Of a DNA stretch of 64,000 nt, positions 26,964-35,580 are shown piece after piece. The translations under genes were made by a program, and so were the position numbers. Numbering within the stretch: the stretch's first letter is position 1; each line of letters begins with the position of its first letter. The DNA comes from Thiobacter sp. AK1 (lineage in GTDB: Bacteria; Pseudomonadota; Gammaproteobacteria; Burkholderiales; Thiobacteraceae), in assembly GCF_039822265.1 (NCBI RefSeq), contig NZ_JBAJEX010000005.1, forward strand, positions 1 through 64,000, read 5' to 3'. The notes beneath the pieces are model-generated. The model was given only the letters and a program-made list of their open reading frames with translations. It made no database searches and had not been told where the DNA came from.

Positions 26964-29900
26964 GTCACGCGCTCCTTGGCGGATTCGACGCCGAAACGGG
27001 AGAAGAGGATGGGAAGCAGCACGAGGGTGAGTAGCGTGGAGGTGACCAGACCGCCAATGACCACGATGGCGAGCGGACGTTGGATCTCCGATCCGGGCCC
27101 GGTGGCAAACAGCAGCGGGACCAGGCCGAAGGCGGCGATGGAGGCCGTCATCAGCACGGGTCGCAGGCGACGCTGGGCGCCTTCCACCACGGCCTGCGCC
27201 AGGCTCATGCCCTGGGCGAGCAACTGGTTGAAATGACTCACCATCACCACGCCATTGAGCACCGCGATGCCAAGCAGTGCGATGAAGCCAACCGAAGCTG
27301 GCACCGAGAGATACTCCCCGGAGATCCAGAGGGCGCACACACCACCGATCATGGCGAAGGGAATGTTGGTGAGGACCAAAAGCGCCTGCCGCACGGAGCG
27401 GAAGGTGGCAAACAACAGGAGGAAGATGAGCAACAGCGCCACCGGCACGACGATGGATAGACGCGCCGCGGCACGCTGCTGGTTTTCGAACTGGCCGCCC
27501 CATTCGAGACGATAGCCAGCAGGCAGCGGCACACGTGCCGCCACCGCCGCCCTGGCATCGGTCACGAAGCCCACCAAATCCCGCCCGCGCACGTTAGACT
27601 GGATCACCGCCATGCGCGCCGCGTTTTCGTGTTCGATTTTCACCGGCCCATCCGTGCGGCGAATGTGCGCCACGGCGGAAAGCGGCACCTGGCCTGCCGG
27701 TGTCACCAGCTGCACGCGAGCGAGGGCATCCGCTCCCCGACGCAGGGCATCGTCACCACGCAGCAAAAGCGGCGTACGCCGGCCCGGTTCCACCACCACG
27801 CCCAGTATGCGGCCTTCCACCAGGGCACGCAGCGCGTTCTGGATGTCTTCCACGTTGAAACCCAGGCGCCCAGCCGCGAGGCGGTCGATATCGATTTGCA
27901 GATACTGCACCCCCTCGTTCTTTACCGTATAGACGTCCTGGCTGCCCGGCACCTGACGCAGCACCTGCTCGATTCTGCGCGCCAGTCCATCCAGGGTGGC
28001 GGCGTCCGGCCCGAACACCTTCACCGCCACGTCACCCCGCACGCCGGTGAGCATCTCTGACACCCGCATCTCGATGGGCTGCGTGAAATTCACCGCCACG
28101 CCCGGGAACGCTGCCATCACCTTGCGCAACTCATCGGTAAGCCATTCCTTGTCCGGCTTGCGCCACTCGTTGCGGGGTTTGAGCACGAGGAAGCTGTCGG
28201 TGTCGTTGAAACCCATGGGATCGAGCCCCAGCTCGTCGGAACCGGTGCGGGCGACGATGCCCCGCACTTCCGGCACCCGCGCGAGCACCGCCCGCTGCAC
28301 GGCGAGATCCAGGCGTGTGGACTCCTCTAGGCTAATGGAAGGCAGTTTCACCAGCTGCATGATGATGTCGCCCTCGTCCATGGTTGGCATGAAGGTTTTG
28401 CCGATGCGGGTGTACACGATGGCCGTGGCCGCGAGGAGGACCAGCGCCACCACCACGACCTGTTTCTGGTGGGCCAGTGCCCACGCCAATAGCGGCCGGT
28501 ACAGGGCAGACAGTTTGCGTGGTAGCCAGGGCTCGCCATGGCCCACGTGGGTGAGCAAAAACGACGAAGCCACCGGAATCACGGTGAGCGCGAGCAGCAA
28601 CGACGCGGACAGGGCGAACACGATCGCGAGCGCCACCGGGATGAACAGCTTGCCTTCCAATCCCTGTAGCGTGAGCAGCGGCAGGAAGACGATGACGATG
28701 ATGGCAATACCGGAGGCGACCGGGACGGCCACCTCACGCACCGCGCGATAGACGACATGGAGATGCGGCACGGGGCTTTCCGCACGGCGCTGGGCGAGAT
28801 GGGTCACTATGTTTTCCACCACTACCACCGCCGCATCCACCAGCATGCCTATGGCGATGGCCAGCCCGCCCAGACTCATGAGATTGGCCGACATGCCCGA
28901 AAGACGCATGAGGATGAAGGTGGCCAGGGCCGCCAGGGGCAATGTCAAGGCCACCACCAGCGCCGCGCGCAGATTGCCCAGAAACAAAAGCAGCAGCACC
29001 AGAACCAGCACGATGGCCTCCGCCAGCGCGCGCGCCACCGTGCCCACCGCTCGTTCCACCAGGTGGCCACGGTCGTAGAACACTTCGATTCTCACCCCGG
29101 GAGGCAGGCTTCTTTCGATTTCTTTGAGCTTGGCGCGCACACCCTGCACCACCTGCCGCGCATTGGCACCACGCAGGCCTAGTACCAGGCCTTGCGCGGC
29201 CTGGCCGCGTCCATCGCGGGTCACAGCGCCATAACGAGTGAGGCTACCCACCCGCACCGTGGCCACATCGCCCACCCGCACGACTTGGCCGTCGCGTCGC
29301 GTCACCACGATGGCCGCAAGATCTGCGAGGGTGCGCACCGCGCCCTCCGCGCGCACCACCAGCACTTCCTCGCCATCGTGGAGACGCCCGGCGCCGTCGT
29401 TGCGATTGTTGTTGACAAGCGCCGCTTCCAGCTCGGCCATGCTCACGCCCCGTGCCGAAAGCCGGACCGGATCCACCGCCACCTCGAAGGCGCGGGCGTA
29501 GCCCCCCAAGGTGTTGACGTCCGCCACACCAGGCAGGGTGCGCAACTGCGGACGGATCACCCATTCCAGCAGGCTGCGCCGCGCTTCGAGGCTCAGCCCC
29601 CCGCCCTCCACGGTAAACATGAACATCTCGCCCAGCGGCGTGGTGATAGGCGCAAGCCCCCCGCCCACACCCGGCGGCAGCGCGCCCAGAATGCCGTTTA
29701 GACGTTCCGCCACCTGCTGGCGCGCCCAGTAGATGTCGGTGCCGTCCTCGAAGTCGATGGTGATGTCCGCCAGCCCATACTTGGACACCGAGCGCAGCAC
29801 GCGTTGATGGGGAATACCCAGCATCTCCAGCTCGATGGGTGTCGTGATGCGCGCCTCCACTTCCTCCGGCGTCATGCCCGGCGCCTTCATTACCAGCTTC

Positions 29901-30040
29901 ACCTGGGTCGTGGAGACATCGGGAAAGGCGTCGATGGGCAGGTCGCGGAACGCGATCACGCCCGCCCCCACCAACAGCAAGGTGAGCACCCCCACAAGCA
30001 GACGCTGGCTGAGCGCGAATTCGGTGAGGCGGCCAAGCAT
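26960..30040 (-). CDS. czcA: Heavy-metal efflux RND transporter, CzcA/CusA family
   Basis: 1026-aa inner membrane proton-driven pump. TM1 is near 14-31, with DFEDGTDIYWARQQVAERL in the porter domain. The TM4 motif GMLVDAAVVVVEN sits at 398-410 (Asp402, Glu409). The Czc (Co/Zn/Cd) type typically has DFG before DGA in TM4, while this DAA form resembles the CusA-like pattern, so the metal is uncertain. Flanked by the adaptor gene (3 bp upstream) and DUF3240, giving the order B-A-DUF3240-C. Confidence 0.93.
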   Translation of the reverse strand: MLGRLTEFALSQRLLVGVLTLLLVGAGVIAFRDLPIDAFPDVSTTQVKLVMKAPGMTPEEVEARITTPIELEMLGIPHQRVLRSVSKYGLADITIDFEDGTDIYWARQQVAERLNGILGALPPGVGGGLAPITTPLGEMFMFTVEGGGLSLEARRSLLEWVIRPQLRTLPGVADVNTLGGYARAFEVAVDPVRLSARGVSMAELEAALVNNNRNDGAGRLHDGEEVLVVRAEGAVRTLADLAAIVVTRRDGQVVRVGDVATVRVGSLTRYGAVTRDGRGQAAQGLVLGLRGANARQVVQGVRAKLKEIERSLPPGVRIEVFYDRGHLVERAVGTVARALAEAIVLVLVLLLLFLGNLRAALVVALTLPLAALATFILMRLSGMSANLMSLGGLAIAIGMLVDAAVVVVENIVTHLAQRRAESPVPHLHVVYRAVREVAVPVASGIAIIVIVFLPLLTLQGLEGKLFIPVALAIVFALSASLLLALTVIPVASSFLLTHVGHGEPWLPRKLSALYRPLLAWALAHQKQVVVVALVLLAATAIVYTRIGKTFMPTMDEGDIIMQLVKLPSISLEESTRLDLAVQRAVLARVPEVRGIVARTGSDELGLDPMGFNDTDSFLVLKPRNEWRKPDKEWLTDELRKVMAAFPGVAVNFTQPIEMRVSEMLTGVRGDVAVKVFGPDAATLDGLARRIEQVLRQVPGSQDVYTVKNEGVQYLQIDIDRLAAGRLGFNVEDIQNALRALVEGRILGVVVEPGRRTPLLLRGDDALRRGADALARVQLVTPAGQVPLSAVAHIRRTDGPVKIEHENAARMAVIQSNVRGRDLVGFVTDARAAVAARVPLPAGYRLEWGGQFENQQRAAARLSIVVPVALLLIFLLLFATFRSVRQALLVLTNIPFAMIGGVCALWISGEYLSVPASVGFIALLGIAVLNGVVMVSHFNQLLAQGMSLAQAVVEGAQRRLRPVLMTASIAAFGLVPLLFATGPGSEIQRPLAIVVIGGLVTSTLLTLVLLPILFSRFGVESAKERVT

Positions 30041-30043
30041 GCG

Positions 30044-31147
30044 TCAGTCCTGGCCCACACCCGTAACCATGGCCTTCAGCGCCGCCACGCCCTTGACCGC
30101 GACTTGCGCCTGATCCGGCAAATTGCCGCTCACCACCACTTGCCCAGCCTCTTCCTCCAGCAGCGTGACCGGCATCATGGCAAAGCCTCCACGTGTCTTA
30201 ACGAAGACATGAGCCCGTCCCTGATGGCGTGCCACCGCCGCCGCTGGCAGTCGCCAGGCCCGCCCCGCTGCCGCGCTTTCCACGCGTGCCTCGACGAACT
30301 GACCGGGACGCAAGGCGCCAAGCCCAGTCGTCAGCTCCGCGCGCACCGGCAGCGATTGGCTGGCAGCGTCCATGCTCGCGCCCACCGCCACCACCCGTCC
30401 GCGCGCACCGTCCACGCTCACCCGCGCACCGGGGCGAATCGCCAATCCATCCGCCAAGCCTGCCTGCAACTCGATCCACAGGGGTGCCAAGCGCGCGATC
30501 CGGAACAGGGGCGTGTTGGCCTCCACCCGCTGCCCCGGCTGAACCAGCTGCTCCAGCACCACCCCCGCGGCGGGTGCAACGAGGTTAAGCGTGCCCGACA
30601 GGCCGCGCGCAGCCGTCAAGGCGGCGATGGCCGCCTCACTCATGCCGTACAGGCGCAACACCTGACGCCGCTCCGCATAAGCCGCCTGTGCCTGGGCGTG
30701 GGCCGCTTGCGCAGCCAAAAGCCGCCCCTCGGCGATGATGCCTTCGCGATGGAGAGCCTCCTCGCGACGCAAGGTCGTCTCCGCCAGGCCTAACTGGCTT
30801 GCCGCCTGCAGGTACTCGCGCTGTGCTTCAAGCAGCATGGGACTTGCCAGTACGGCCAGAGGCGTCCCCGCGCTCACCGTCTGCTGGGCCGCCACACGCA
30901 CTTGCTCCACCAACCCCGCCACGGGCGCGGCGACGACCCGGATCTGGGAAGGCGGGATGGTCACGCGGCCAGGCAGCAGGCGCACCGTCGCGGCCTGCGC
31001 AGCCGGCAACGCCTGGGTCACCACCCCCAGCGACTGCATCTGGGCCGGGGTAAGGGAAACCGCCAGCGGCGGCTCGGCCGCAGCCGCGGCAACAGGCAAG
31101 GCGAAGAGGAAGAAGACGACCATGCAAGAGACCCGGGCGACCCACAT
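30044..31147 (-). CDS. czcB: Efflux RND periplasmic adaptor subunit, CzcB family
   Basis: 367 aa with an N-terminal signal (about 1-23, ending AAAAA-EPP). Membrane-fusion features are present: a lipoyl-like half (GLVEQVRVAAQQTVSAGTPL), an alpha-helical hairpin at about 105-165, the second lipoyl half (VAPAAGVVLEQLVQPGQRV), a beta-barrel and a membrane-proximal domain. It links the inner-membrane pump to the outer channel. First gene of the leftward operon; no metal-responsive regulator is encoded nearby. Confidence 0.9.
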   Translation of the reverse strand: MWVARVSCMVVFFLFALPVAAAAAEPPLAVSLTPAQMQSLGVVTQALPAAQAATVRLLPGRVTIPPSQIRVVAAPVAGLVEQVRVAAQQTVSAGTPLAVLASPMLLEAQREYLQAASQLGLAETTLRREEALHREGIIAEGRLLAAQAAHAQAQAAYAERRQVLRLYGMSEAAIAALTAARGLSGTLNLVAPAAGVVLEQLVQPGQRVEANTPLFRIARLAPLWIELQAGLADGLAIRPGARVSVDGARGRVVAVGASMDAASQSLPVRAELTTGLGALRPGQFVEARVESAAAGRAWRLPAAAVARHQGRAHVFVKTRGGFAMMPVTLLEEEAGQVVVSGNLPDQAQVAVKGVAALKAMVTGVGQD

Positions 31148-31299
31148 GAACGGACCTTTCTGCGAACTGGGTTGGACTGCTTTCGGCCAATGATTTGGGA
31201 CCGGTTAGGCACTTATGGAGTGGAGCCACGCACCCACCCTAGCGAACGAAAGCAGCACGGCCGCCATTCTAGCCGCCCTGGTCAAAGAGCGGCTTACCG

Positions 31300-31328
31300 C
31301 TGGCTTAAGACAGCGAGTCTTAAGCCAG
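31300..31328 (-). terminator. Perfect 12-bp hairpin downstream of the spermidine-synthase-like gene
   Basis: CTGGCTTAAGAC, loop AGCGA, GTCTTAAGCCAG. It begins 21 bp after the stop of the gene at 31350-32186 and lies before czcB. No U-tract follows on either strand, so it may be a barrier, a Rho-independent-like end of low efficiency, or a member of the GGCTTAAGCC repeat family seen elsewhere in the window. Confidence 0.45.
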
Positions 31329-31349
31329 GCCGCGGCAGGCGTGAACGGG

Positions 31350-32186
31350 TCAGATCAGAAGTCGCCGCAGGTTGTGCAGATTGAGACGGCGCAGGCCATC
31401 GACCCACACGCGGAAATCCATGTCATGGCGCGCACCCAGTTCCAGCGCGCGCTGGCGCAGGTCGTCCCAGCGGGGATGATTGGGACTTCTGTTGAAGCAC
31501 AGAGCGACCACATTGCTGTGGCTGCCGGCAGGTAGCAGCAGCACGAGATCGTCGAAGACATGGAACAAGCGTTCCACCAGCGTGTTGAAGTTGCCGTCGC
31601 AGCTCCAGAGGTTGATCACCAGCATGCCGTCCTCGGCCAGGACGTTGCGACAGTCTCGATAGAATTCGGCAGTCGTGAGGGCTTCCACCTGGCAGTGTTC
31701 GTCGTAGCCGTCCACCATCAGGATATCCCACGGGCCGCGGTGCGCCCGCACATACTCGGCCCCGTCCGCCACCACCACGCGCAAGCGTCCATCGTCCGGC
31801 GGCACGTGGAAGAACTGGCGCGCCACGGTGACCACCTCCGGATCGATCTCGACCACCGTGGTGTCGGCCTCCGGTAGGTGCTTCCAGACCCACTTGGGCA
31901 GCGAGCCGCCACCCAACCCGATCATCAGAAAACGCCGCGGTGCGCGATGGAACAAAAGGCAGGCCAGCATGGCGCGTGTATAGGCGAGTTCCAGCTGGAA
32001 GGGCTGGTTCAGACGCATGGCGGACTGCACCGTGTCATTGCCCAGGTGCAGTGTGCGCACCCCATCCTTCTCGCTCACCTCCACCCGCGTGCCGGCGCGC
32101 GCCTGTCGGTGGATCCGCCACTTCGCCAAAAATCCCATGCGCCGCTTTATACCACCCGCCCGTGCCTCATCCAAGGACCGCCGCAT
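31350..32186 (-). CDS. Spermidine synthase-like class I methyltransferase-fold protein
   Basis: Up to 278 aa; a start at Met17 (32138) is equally likely and lies further from the upstream repeat element. The Rossmann core has FLMIGLGGGSLPKW, VVEIDPEVVTVARQFF and WDILMVDGYDEHCQ, matching the spermidine synthase superfamily. True SpeE enzymes have GGGDG and DCTDPIGP-like loops. Here the first Asp is Ser and the second loop differs, so polyamine synthesis is doubtful and a different small-molecule transfer is possible. No speD neighbour. Confidence 0.75.
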   Translation of the reverse strand: MRRSLDEARAGGIKRRMGFLAKWRIHRQARAGTRVEVSEKDGVRTLHLGNDTVQSAMRLNQPFQLELAYTRAMLACLLFHRAPRRFLMIGLGGGSLPKWVWKHLPEADTTVVEIDPEVVTVARQFFHVPPDDGRLRVVVADGAEYVRAHRGPWDILMVDGYDEHCQVEALTTAEFYRDCRNVLAEDGMLVINLWSCDGNFNTLVERLFHVFDDLVLLLPAGSHSNVVALCFNRSPNHPRWDDLRQRALELGARHDMDFRVWVDGLRRLNLHNLRRLLI

Positions 32187-32194
32187 GGCCGCTA

Positions 32195-32341
32195 TTGAGC
32201 GTTACGTAAGTCGTTGACAGGCTGCGTAAGTCAAACGTCATTCCCGCGAAAGCGGGAATCCAGGGTATGCCTCGCCATGTTCCTGGGTCCCCGCTTTCGC
32301 GGGGACGACACAAAGGTGTCACCTACTTACGTAATGCTCAA
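32195..32341 (-). repeat. MITE-like element, copy B (147 bp, inverted relative to copy A)
   Basis: Reverse complement of this segment aligns end to end with 8951-9096 at about 90% by eye, including TTGAGC ends and the internal CCCGCGAAAGCGGG motifs. Flanked by TA on both sides (32193-32194 and 32342-32343), as expected for a 2-bp target duplication at TA. It lies 8 bp from the longest start of the spermidine-synthase-like gene and 125 bp upstream of proS. Non-coding; a short frame reading SFPRKRESR through it is a common repeat artefact. Confidence 0.85.
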
Positions 32342-32379
32342 TAGAATGCCTACCGCAACTGCCGAAACCAGTGGCGGGA

Positions 32380-32393
32380 GCGGCTTAAGCCGC
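32380..32393. repeat. REP-like palindrome GCGGCTTAAGCCGC
   Basis: Perfect 14-bp palindrome. Its reverse-strand context (CGCGGCTTAAGCCGCTCCC) matches the repeat at 39380-39400 (CGCGGCTAAAGCCGCTCCC). It lies between MITE copy B and proS. Confidence 0.55.
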
Positions 32394-32430
32394 GATCTTA
32401 TCAATCAAGCCGGGCTCCGCGCTTCCGCGT

Positions 32431-32436
32431 TATAAT
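32431..32436 (+). promoter_or_regulatory. Candidate -10 box of proS
   Basis: Perfect TATAAT 30 bp upstream of the proS ATG. No good -35 hexamer lies 16-18 bp before it. No strong Shine-Dalgarno is seen in the short leader either. Confidence 0.45.
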
Positions 32437-32466
32437 TTCGGCCCTTTCTCATTCCACAACAAAATC

Positions 32467-34179
32467 ATGCGCGTCAGCCACTTTTTCTTGTCCACCCTCA
32501 AGGAAGCGCCTGCGGAAGCCGAGCTCGTATCGCACAAACTCATGCTGCGGGCGGGGCTCATCCGCCGCCTGGGCAGCGGTCTGTATACGTGGATGCCGCT
32601 GGGCTTGAGGGTGCTGCGCAAGGTGGAAGCCATCGTGCGCGAGGAAATGAACAAGGCCGGCGCCATCGAACTCCTGATGCCGGCGGTGCAGCCGGCGGAA
32701 TTGTGGCAGGAGACGGGACGCTGGGAGCTGTTCGGGCCGCAGATGCTCAAGATCAAGGATCGCCACCAACGTGACTATTGCTTCGGCCCGACCCACGAGG
32801 AAGTCATCACGGACATCGCGCGGCGAGAGATCCGCAGCTATCGCCAGCTGCCTGTGAACTTCTATCAGATCCAAACCAAGTTCCGCGACGAGATTCGTCC
32901 CCGCTTCGGCGTGATGCGCGCACGGGAATTCATCATGAAGGACGCCTATTCCTTCCACGCCGATTTGGCAAGCCTTGAGGCCACCTACCGCGTGATGTAC
33001 GAAACCTACACGCGCATCTTCGAGCGCCTGGGCCTGAAATTCCGTGCCGTGGCGGCGGACACCGGCGCCATCGGCGGCACCGGCTCCCATGAATTCCACG
33101 TGCTGGCGGATTCCGGCGAGGACGCCATCGCCTTCTGCCCCACCTCCGACTACGCGGCCAACGTGGAACTGGCCGAGGCGATGCCCCCCGCGACGCCGCG
33201 CCCCGCGCCGTCGCGCCCCATGCAGAAAGTCGCCACGCCGGGCGCCCATAGCATCGCCGAGGTCTGTGCTTTGCTGGACGTTCCGCCGCAGCAGGTGGTC
33301 AAGACCTTGATCGTGGAAGGCAGCCACGGCTTGGTCGCGCTGCTTTTGCGCGGCGATCACGAGCTCAACGAGGTCAAGGTGGGTAAGCTGCCGGAAGTCG
33401 GCCAGCTCAAGGGCTTCGCCTCCGACACCCGCATCCGTGAGGCGGTGGGCTGCGGCACTGGCTCCCTGGGACCGGTGGGACTCACGCTGCCCATGATCGC
33501 GGACCGCTCGGTGGCGGTGATGGCGGATTTCGTGTGCGGCGCCAACGAGGACGGCTTCCATCTCACGGGGGTGAATTTCGGCCGCGATCTGCCGGAGCCT
33601 CGGGTGGCGGACATCCGCAACGTGGTGGCAGGTGACCCGAGCCCCGACGGCAAGGGCTCGCTCATGATCTGCCGCGGCATCGAAGTAGGCCACATCTTCC
33701 AGTTGCGCACCAAATATTCGGAAGCCATGCACGCCACCTTCCTGGACGAGGAAGGCAAGGCACGCACGATGGAAATGGGGTGCTATGGCATCGGCGTGTC
33801 GCGCATCGTGGGGGCGGCCATCGAACAGAACCACGACGAGCGGGGCATCATCTTCCCGCGAGCCATGGCGCCCTTCGACCTGGCCATCGTGCCCATTGGG
33901 CTTTCCAAGTCTCACGCCGTGCGGGAAACTGTCGAAAAACTTTACAGTGAGCTTACCTTGGCGGGACTGGAAGTCCTTTTGGATGATAGAGATGAGCGAC
34001 CTGGCGTGATGTTTGCTGATATGGAGCTAATCGGCATTCCTCACCGCATCGTGGTGGGGGAGCGCAACCTCAAGGAAGGGCGCATCGAGTATCAGGGACG
34101 GCGCGATGTAACCGCCACCCCCTTAAGCCTCACCGAGGCGGTGGCCTTCCTGAAAACGAAAGTGCTGTCGGAGGTCTGA
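32467..34179 (+). CDS. proS: Prolyl-tRNA synthetase (bacterial type with editing domain)
   Basis: Charges tRNA-Pro. 570 aa, bacterial ProS length. Class II motif 1 region is [16 protein letters not shown], motif 2 [20 protein letters not shown], and motif 3 [17 protein letters not shown]. Between motifs 2 and 3 (about 225-385) lies the YbaK-like INS domain that deacylates Ala-tRNA-Pro ([20 protein letters not shown]). A C-terminal anticodon-binding domain follows. Start at the ATG 32467 ([15 protein letters not shown]) as in homologues. The next gene starts 5 bp after the stop. Confidence 0.97.
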   Translation: MRVSHFFLSTLKEAPAEAELVSHKLMLRAGLIRRLGSGLYTWMPLGLRVLRKVEAIVREEMNKAGAIELLMPAVQPAELWQETGRWELFGPQMLKIKDRHQRDYCFGPTHEEVITDIARREIRSYRQLPVNFYQIQTKFRDEIRPRFGVMRAREFIMKDAYSFHADLASLEATYRVMYETYTRIFERLGLKFRAVAADTGAIGGTGSHEFHVLADSGEDAIAFCPTSDYAANVELAEAMPPATPRPAPSRPMQKVATPGAHSIAEVCALLDVPPQQVVKTLIVEGSHGLVALLLRGDHELNEVKVGKLPEVGQLKGFASDTRIREAVGCGTGSLGPVGLTLPMIADRSVAVMADFVCGANEDGFHLTGVNFGRDLPEPRVADIRNVVAGDPSPDGKGSLMICRGIEVGHIFQLRTKYSEAMHATFLDEEGKARTMEMGCYGIGVSRIVGAAIEQNHDERGIIFPRAMAPFDLAIVPIGLSKSHAVRETVEKLYSELTLAGLEVLLDDRDERPGVMFADMELIGIPHRIVVGERNLKEGRIEYQGRRDVTATPLSLTEAVAFLKTKVLSEV

Positions 34180-34184
34180 ACAGG

Positions 34185-34826
34185 ATGAAGGGCTGGCGCG
34201 TCCTGCTTTTACTGGCGGCATTCGCTGTACCGGGCGTGAGTCTGGCCGGCGCCCAGGTCTATGAGGAGCTCTCCGCCAGCGTGCGTGCGGCTCTGTCCAA
34301 GAGTGTGGCCGACACGGCCGCGCCGCGTATCGTCACGCGCGATCCCCGGGAAGCAGAGGCCTGGCTTGCCGCCATGTCGAAACGGCTGGAACGCTTCATG
34401 CCGGATGCAGCCGAGCGGCGCGATTTCCTGGTGACGGTGCATTATGAGGCTACCCGCGCGGGCCTGGATCCACAGCTGGTGCTGGGTCTCATCCAGGTGG
34501 AGAGCGGCTTCCGCAAGTACGCCGTGTCCTCGGCCTCGGCGCGCGGCTACATGCAGGTGATGCCTTTCTGGGTGAAGCTCATCGGCACGCCGGAACACAA
34601 CCTGTTCCACCTGCGCACCAACCTGCGCTACGGCTGCACCATCCTGCGCCACTACCTGGACATGGAAAACGGCAATCTCTTCCGCGCCCTGGGCCGCTAC
34701 AACGGCAGCCTCGGCCAGCCCGACTATCCCAACATGGTGGTGGGCGCGTGGAAGACCCGCTGGGCGTGGAACTACGAGGAAAACCGGCGCACCGCGGGAC
34801 AGACGCTGCCGCGCCAGCCAGGTTGA
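34185..34826 (+). CDS. Periplasmic lytic transglycosylase (SLT domain)
   Basis: 213 aa with a signal peptide (about 1-22). The SLT domain from about 85 carries the catalytic Glu in GLIQVESGF, followed by SSASARGYMQVMPFW and ALGRYNGSLGQPDYP, typical of family 1 lytic transglycosylases. Cleaves peptidoglycan glycan strands with formation of anhydro-muropeptides. It starts 5 bp after proS, a frequent arrangement in betaproteobacteria. Converges with the HlyD-like gene (7 bp between stops). Confidence 0.92.
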   Translation: MKGWRVLLLLAAFAVPGVSLAGAQVYEELSASVRAALSKSVADTAAPRIVTRDPREAEAWLAAMSKRLERFMPDAAERRDFLVTVHYEATRAGLDPQLVLGLIQVESGFRKYAVSSASARGYMQVMPFWVKLIGTPEHNLFHLRTNLRYGCTILRHYLDMENGNLFRALGRYNGSLGQPDYPNMVVGAWKTRWAWNYEENRRTAGQTLPRQPG

Positions 34827-34833
34827 GGCCGCG

Positions 34834-35580
34834 TCACGGTAGCCGAATCACCGCAGGCGTGCCGGCCCGCAGGATGTCCTCAACCGGGAATACCACGTCG
34901 ATCGCATACTCGCCCTTGGGCCCTACCGGCTCCAATCCCACCAGCCGCACGCGGCCCGGATAGCGGCGTCCCTCCACTTCTACCTCCACCGCTTGTCCCG
35001 GCTTGAGCGTCCTGACCTCGGGCAGTGCCACCAGCCCGCGCGCCACCATCTCACCCGTCCGCGCCAGCACGATGAGAGGCTCCGGCTTCAATTGGCTGGC
35101 CACTGCCTGCCCGGGTTCCACCTGACGCTTGAGCACGACACCGTCGAAGGGTGCGCGCACTGTGGTATCCCTAAGCTGCTTGTTAAGCGCGGCCAGACGC
35201 GCACGCGCTGCCGTAAGCTGCGCCTGGGCGCGGGCATGGCGTAACTGCGCCGCCTCCAGCTCGGTGGCCGCGATCACAGTGCGGTTGTAGAGCTCCTGTA
35301 CGCGATCTAGGTTCCGTTTGGCATCCTTTTCTTCCTCCTGGGCCTGAGCAACACTGGCCTGACCCTCGGCCACCTGCGCGCTGAAGGCCGTGGCGTCCAG
35401 GCTTACGAGCACCTGGCCCTTCTTTACCCGGTCACCAGGCTTAACCGCGACCGTTTGCACGATGCCGGAGACGGCCGTGCCCAGTTCCACACGCTGCGCC
35501 CAGTGTAGGCTTGCCGCCAGATCCGCGGCCCAGACCGGCACGGCGAAAAGCCCAAGCAGCCAAAAGGAATGCTTGATCAC
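34834..35580 (-). CDS. HlyD/RND-type periplasmic adaptor protein
   Basis: 248 aa, short for an adaptor. Signal peptide 1-18 (VWA-AD). Lipoyl halves are GIVQTVAVKPGDRVKKGQVL and VRAPFDGVVLKRQVEPGQAV, with a helical hairpin between (about 70-135) and a small beta domain at the end. It overlaps the TolC-like gene by four bases. No inner-membrane pump gene is adjacent, so the partner transporter must be elsewhere or the protein works with another system. Confidence 0.87.
   Translation of the reverse strand: MIKHSFWLLGLFAVPVWAADLAASLHWAQRVELGTAVSGIVQTVAVKPGDRVKKGQVLVSLDATAFSAQVAEGQASVAQAQEEEKDAKRNLDRVQELYNRTVIAATELEAAQLRHARAQAQLTAARARLAALNKQLRDTTVRAPFDGVVLKRQVEPGQAVASQLKPEPLIVLARTGEMVARGLVALPEVRTLKPGQAVEVEVEGRRYPGRVRLVGLEPVGPKGEYAIDVVFPVEDILRAGTPAVIRLP

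Noticed and set aside
31230-31285. TTGACC / TAGAAT on the leftward strand upstream of czcB as a metal-regulated promoter
   Set aside because: Spacing is 8 bp, not the 17-20 bp expected, and no MerR-type dyad is seen.
32214-32435. 73-aa frame with SFPRKRESR
   Set aside because: This peptide is the common artefact of translating the CCCGCGAAAGCGGGAATCC repeat; lies in MITE copy B.
32449-33915. 488-aa frame on the - strand opposite proS
   Set aside because: Antisense shadow of a fully conserved ProS; no recognisable motif.
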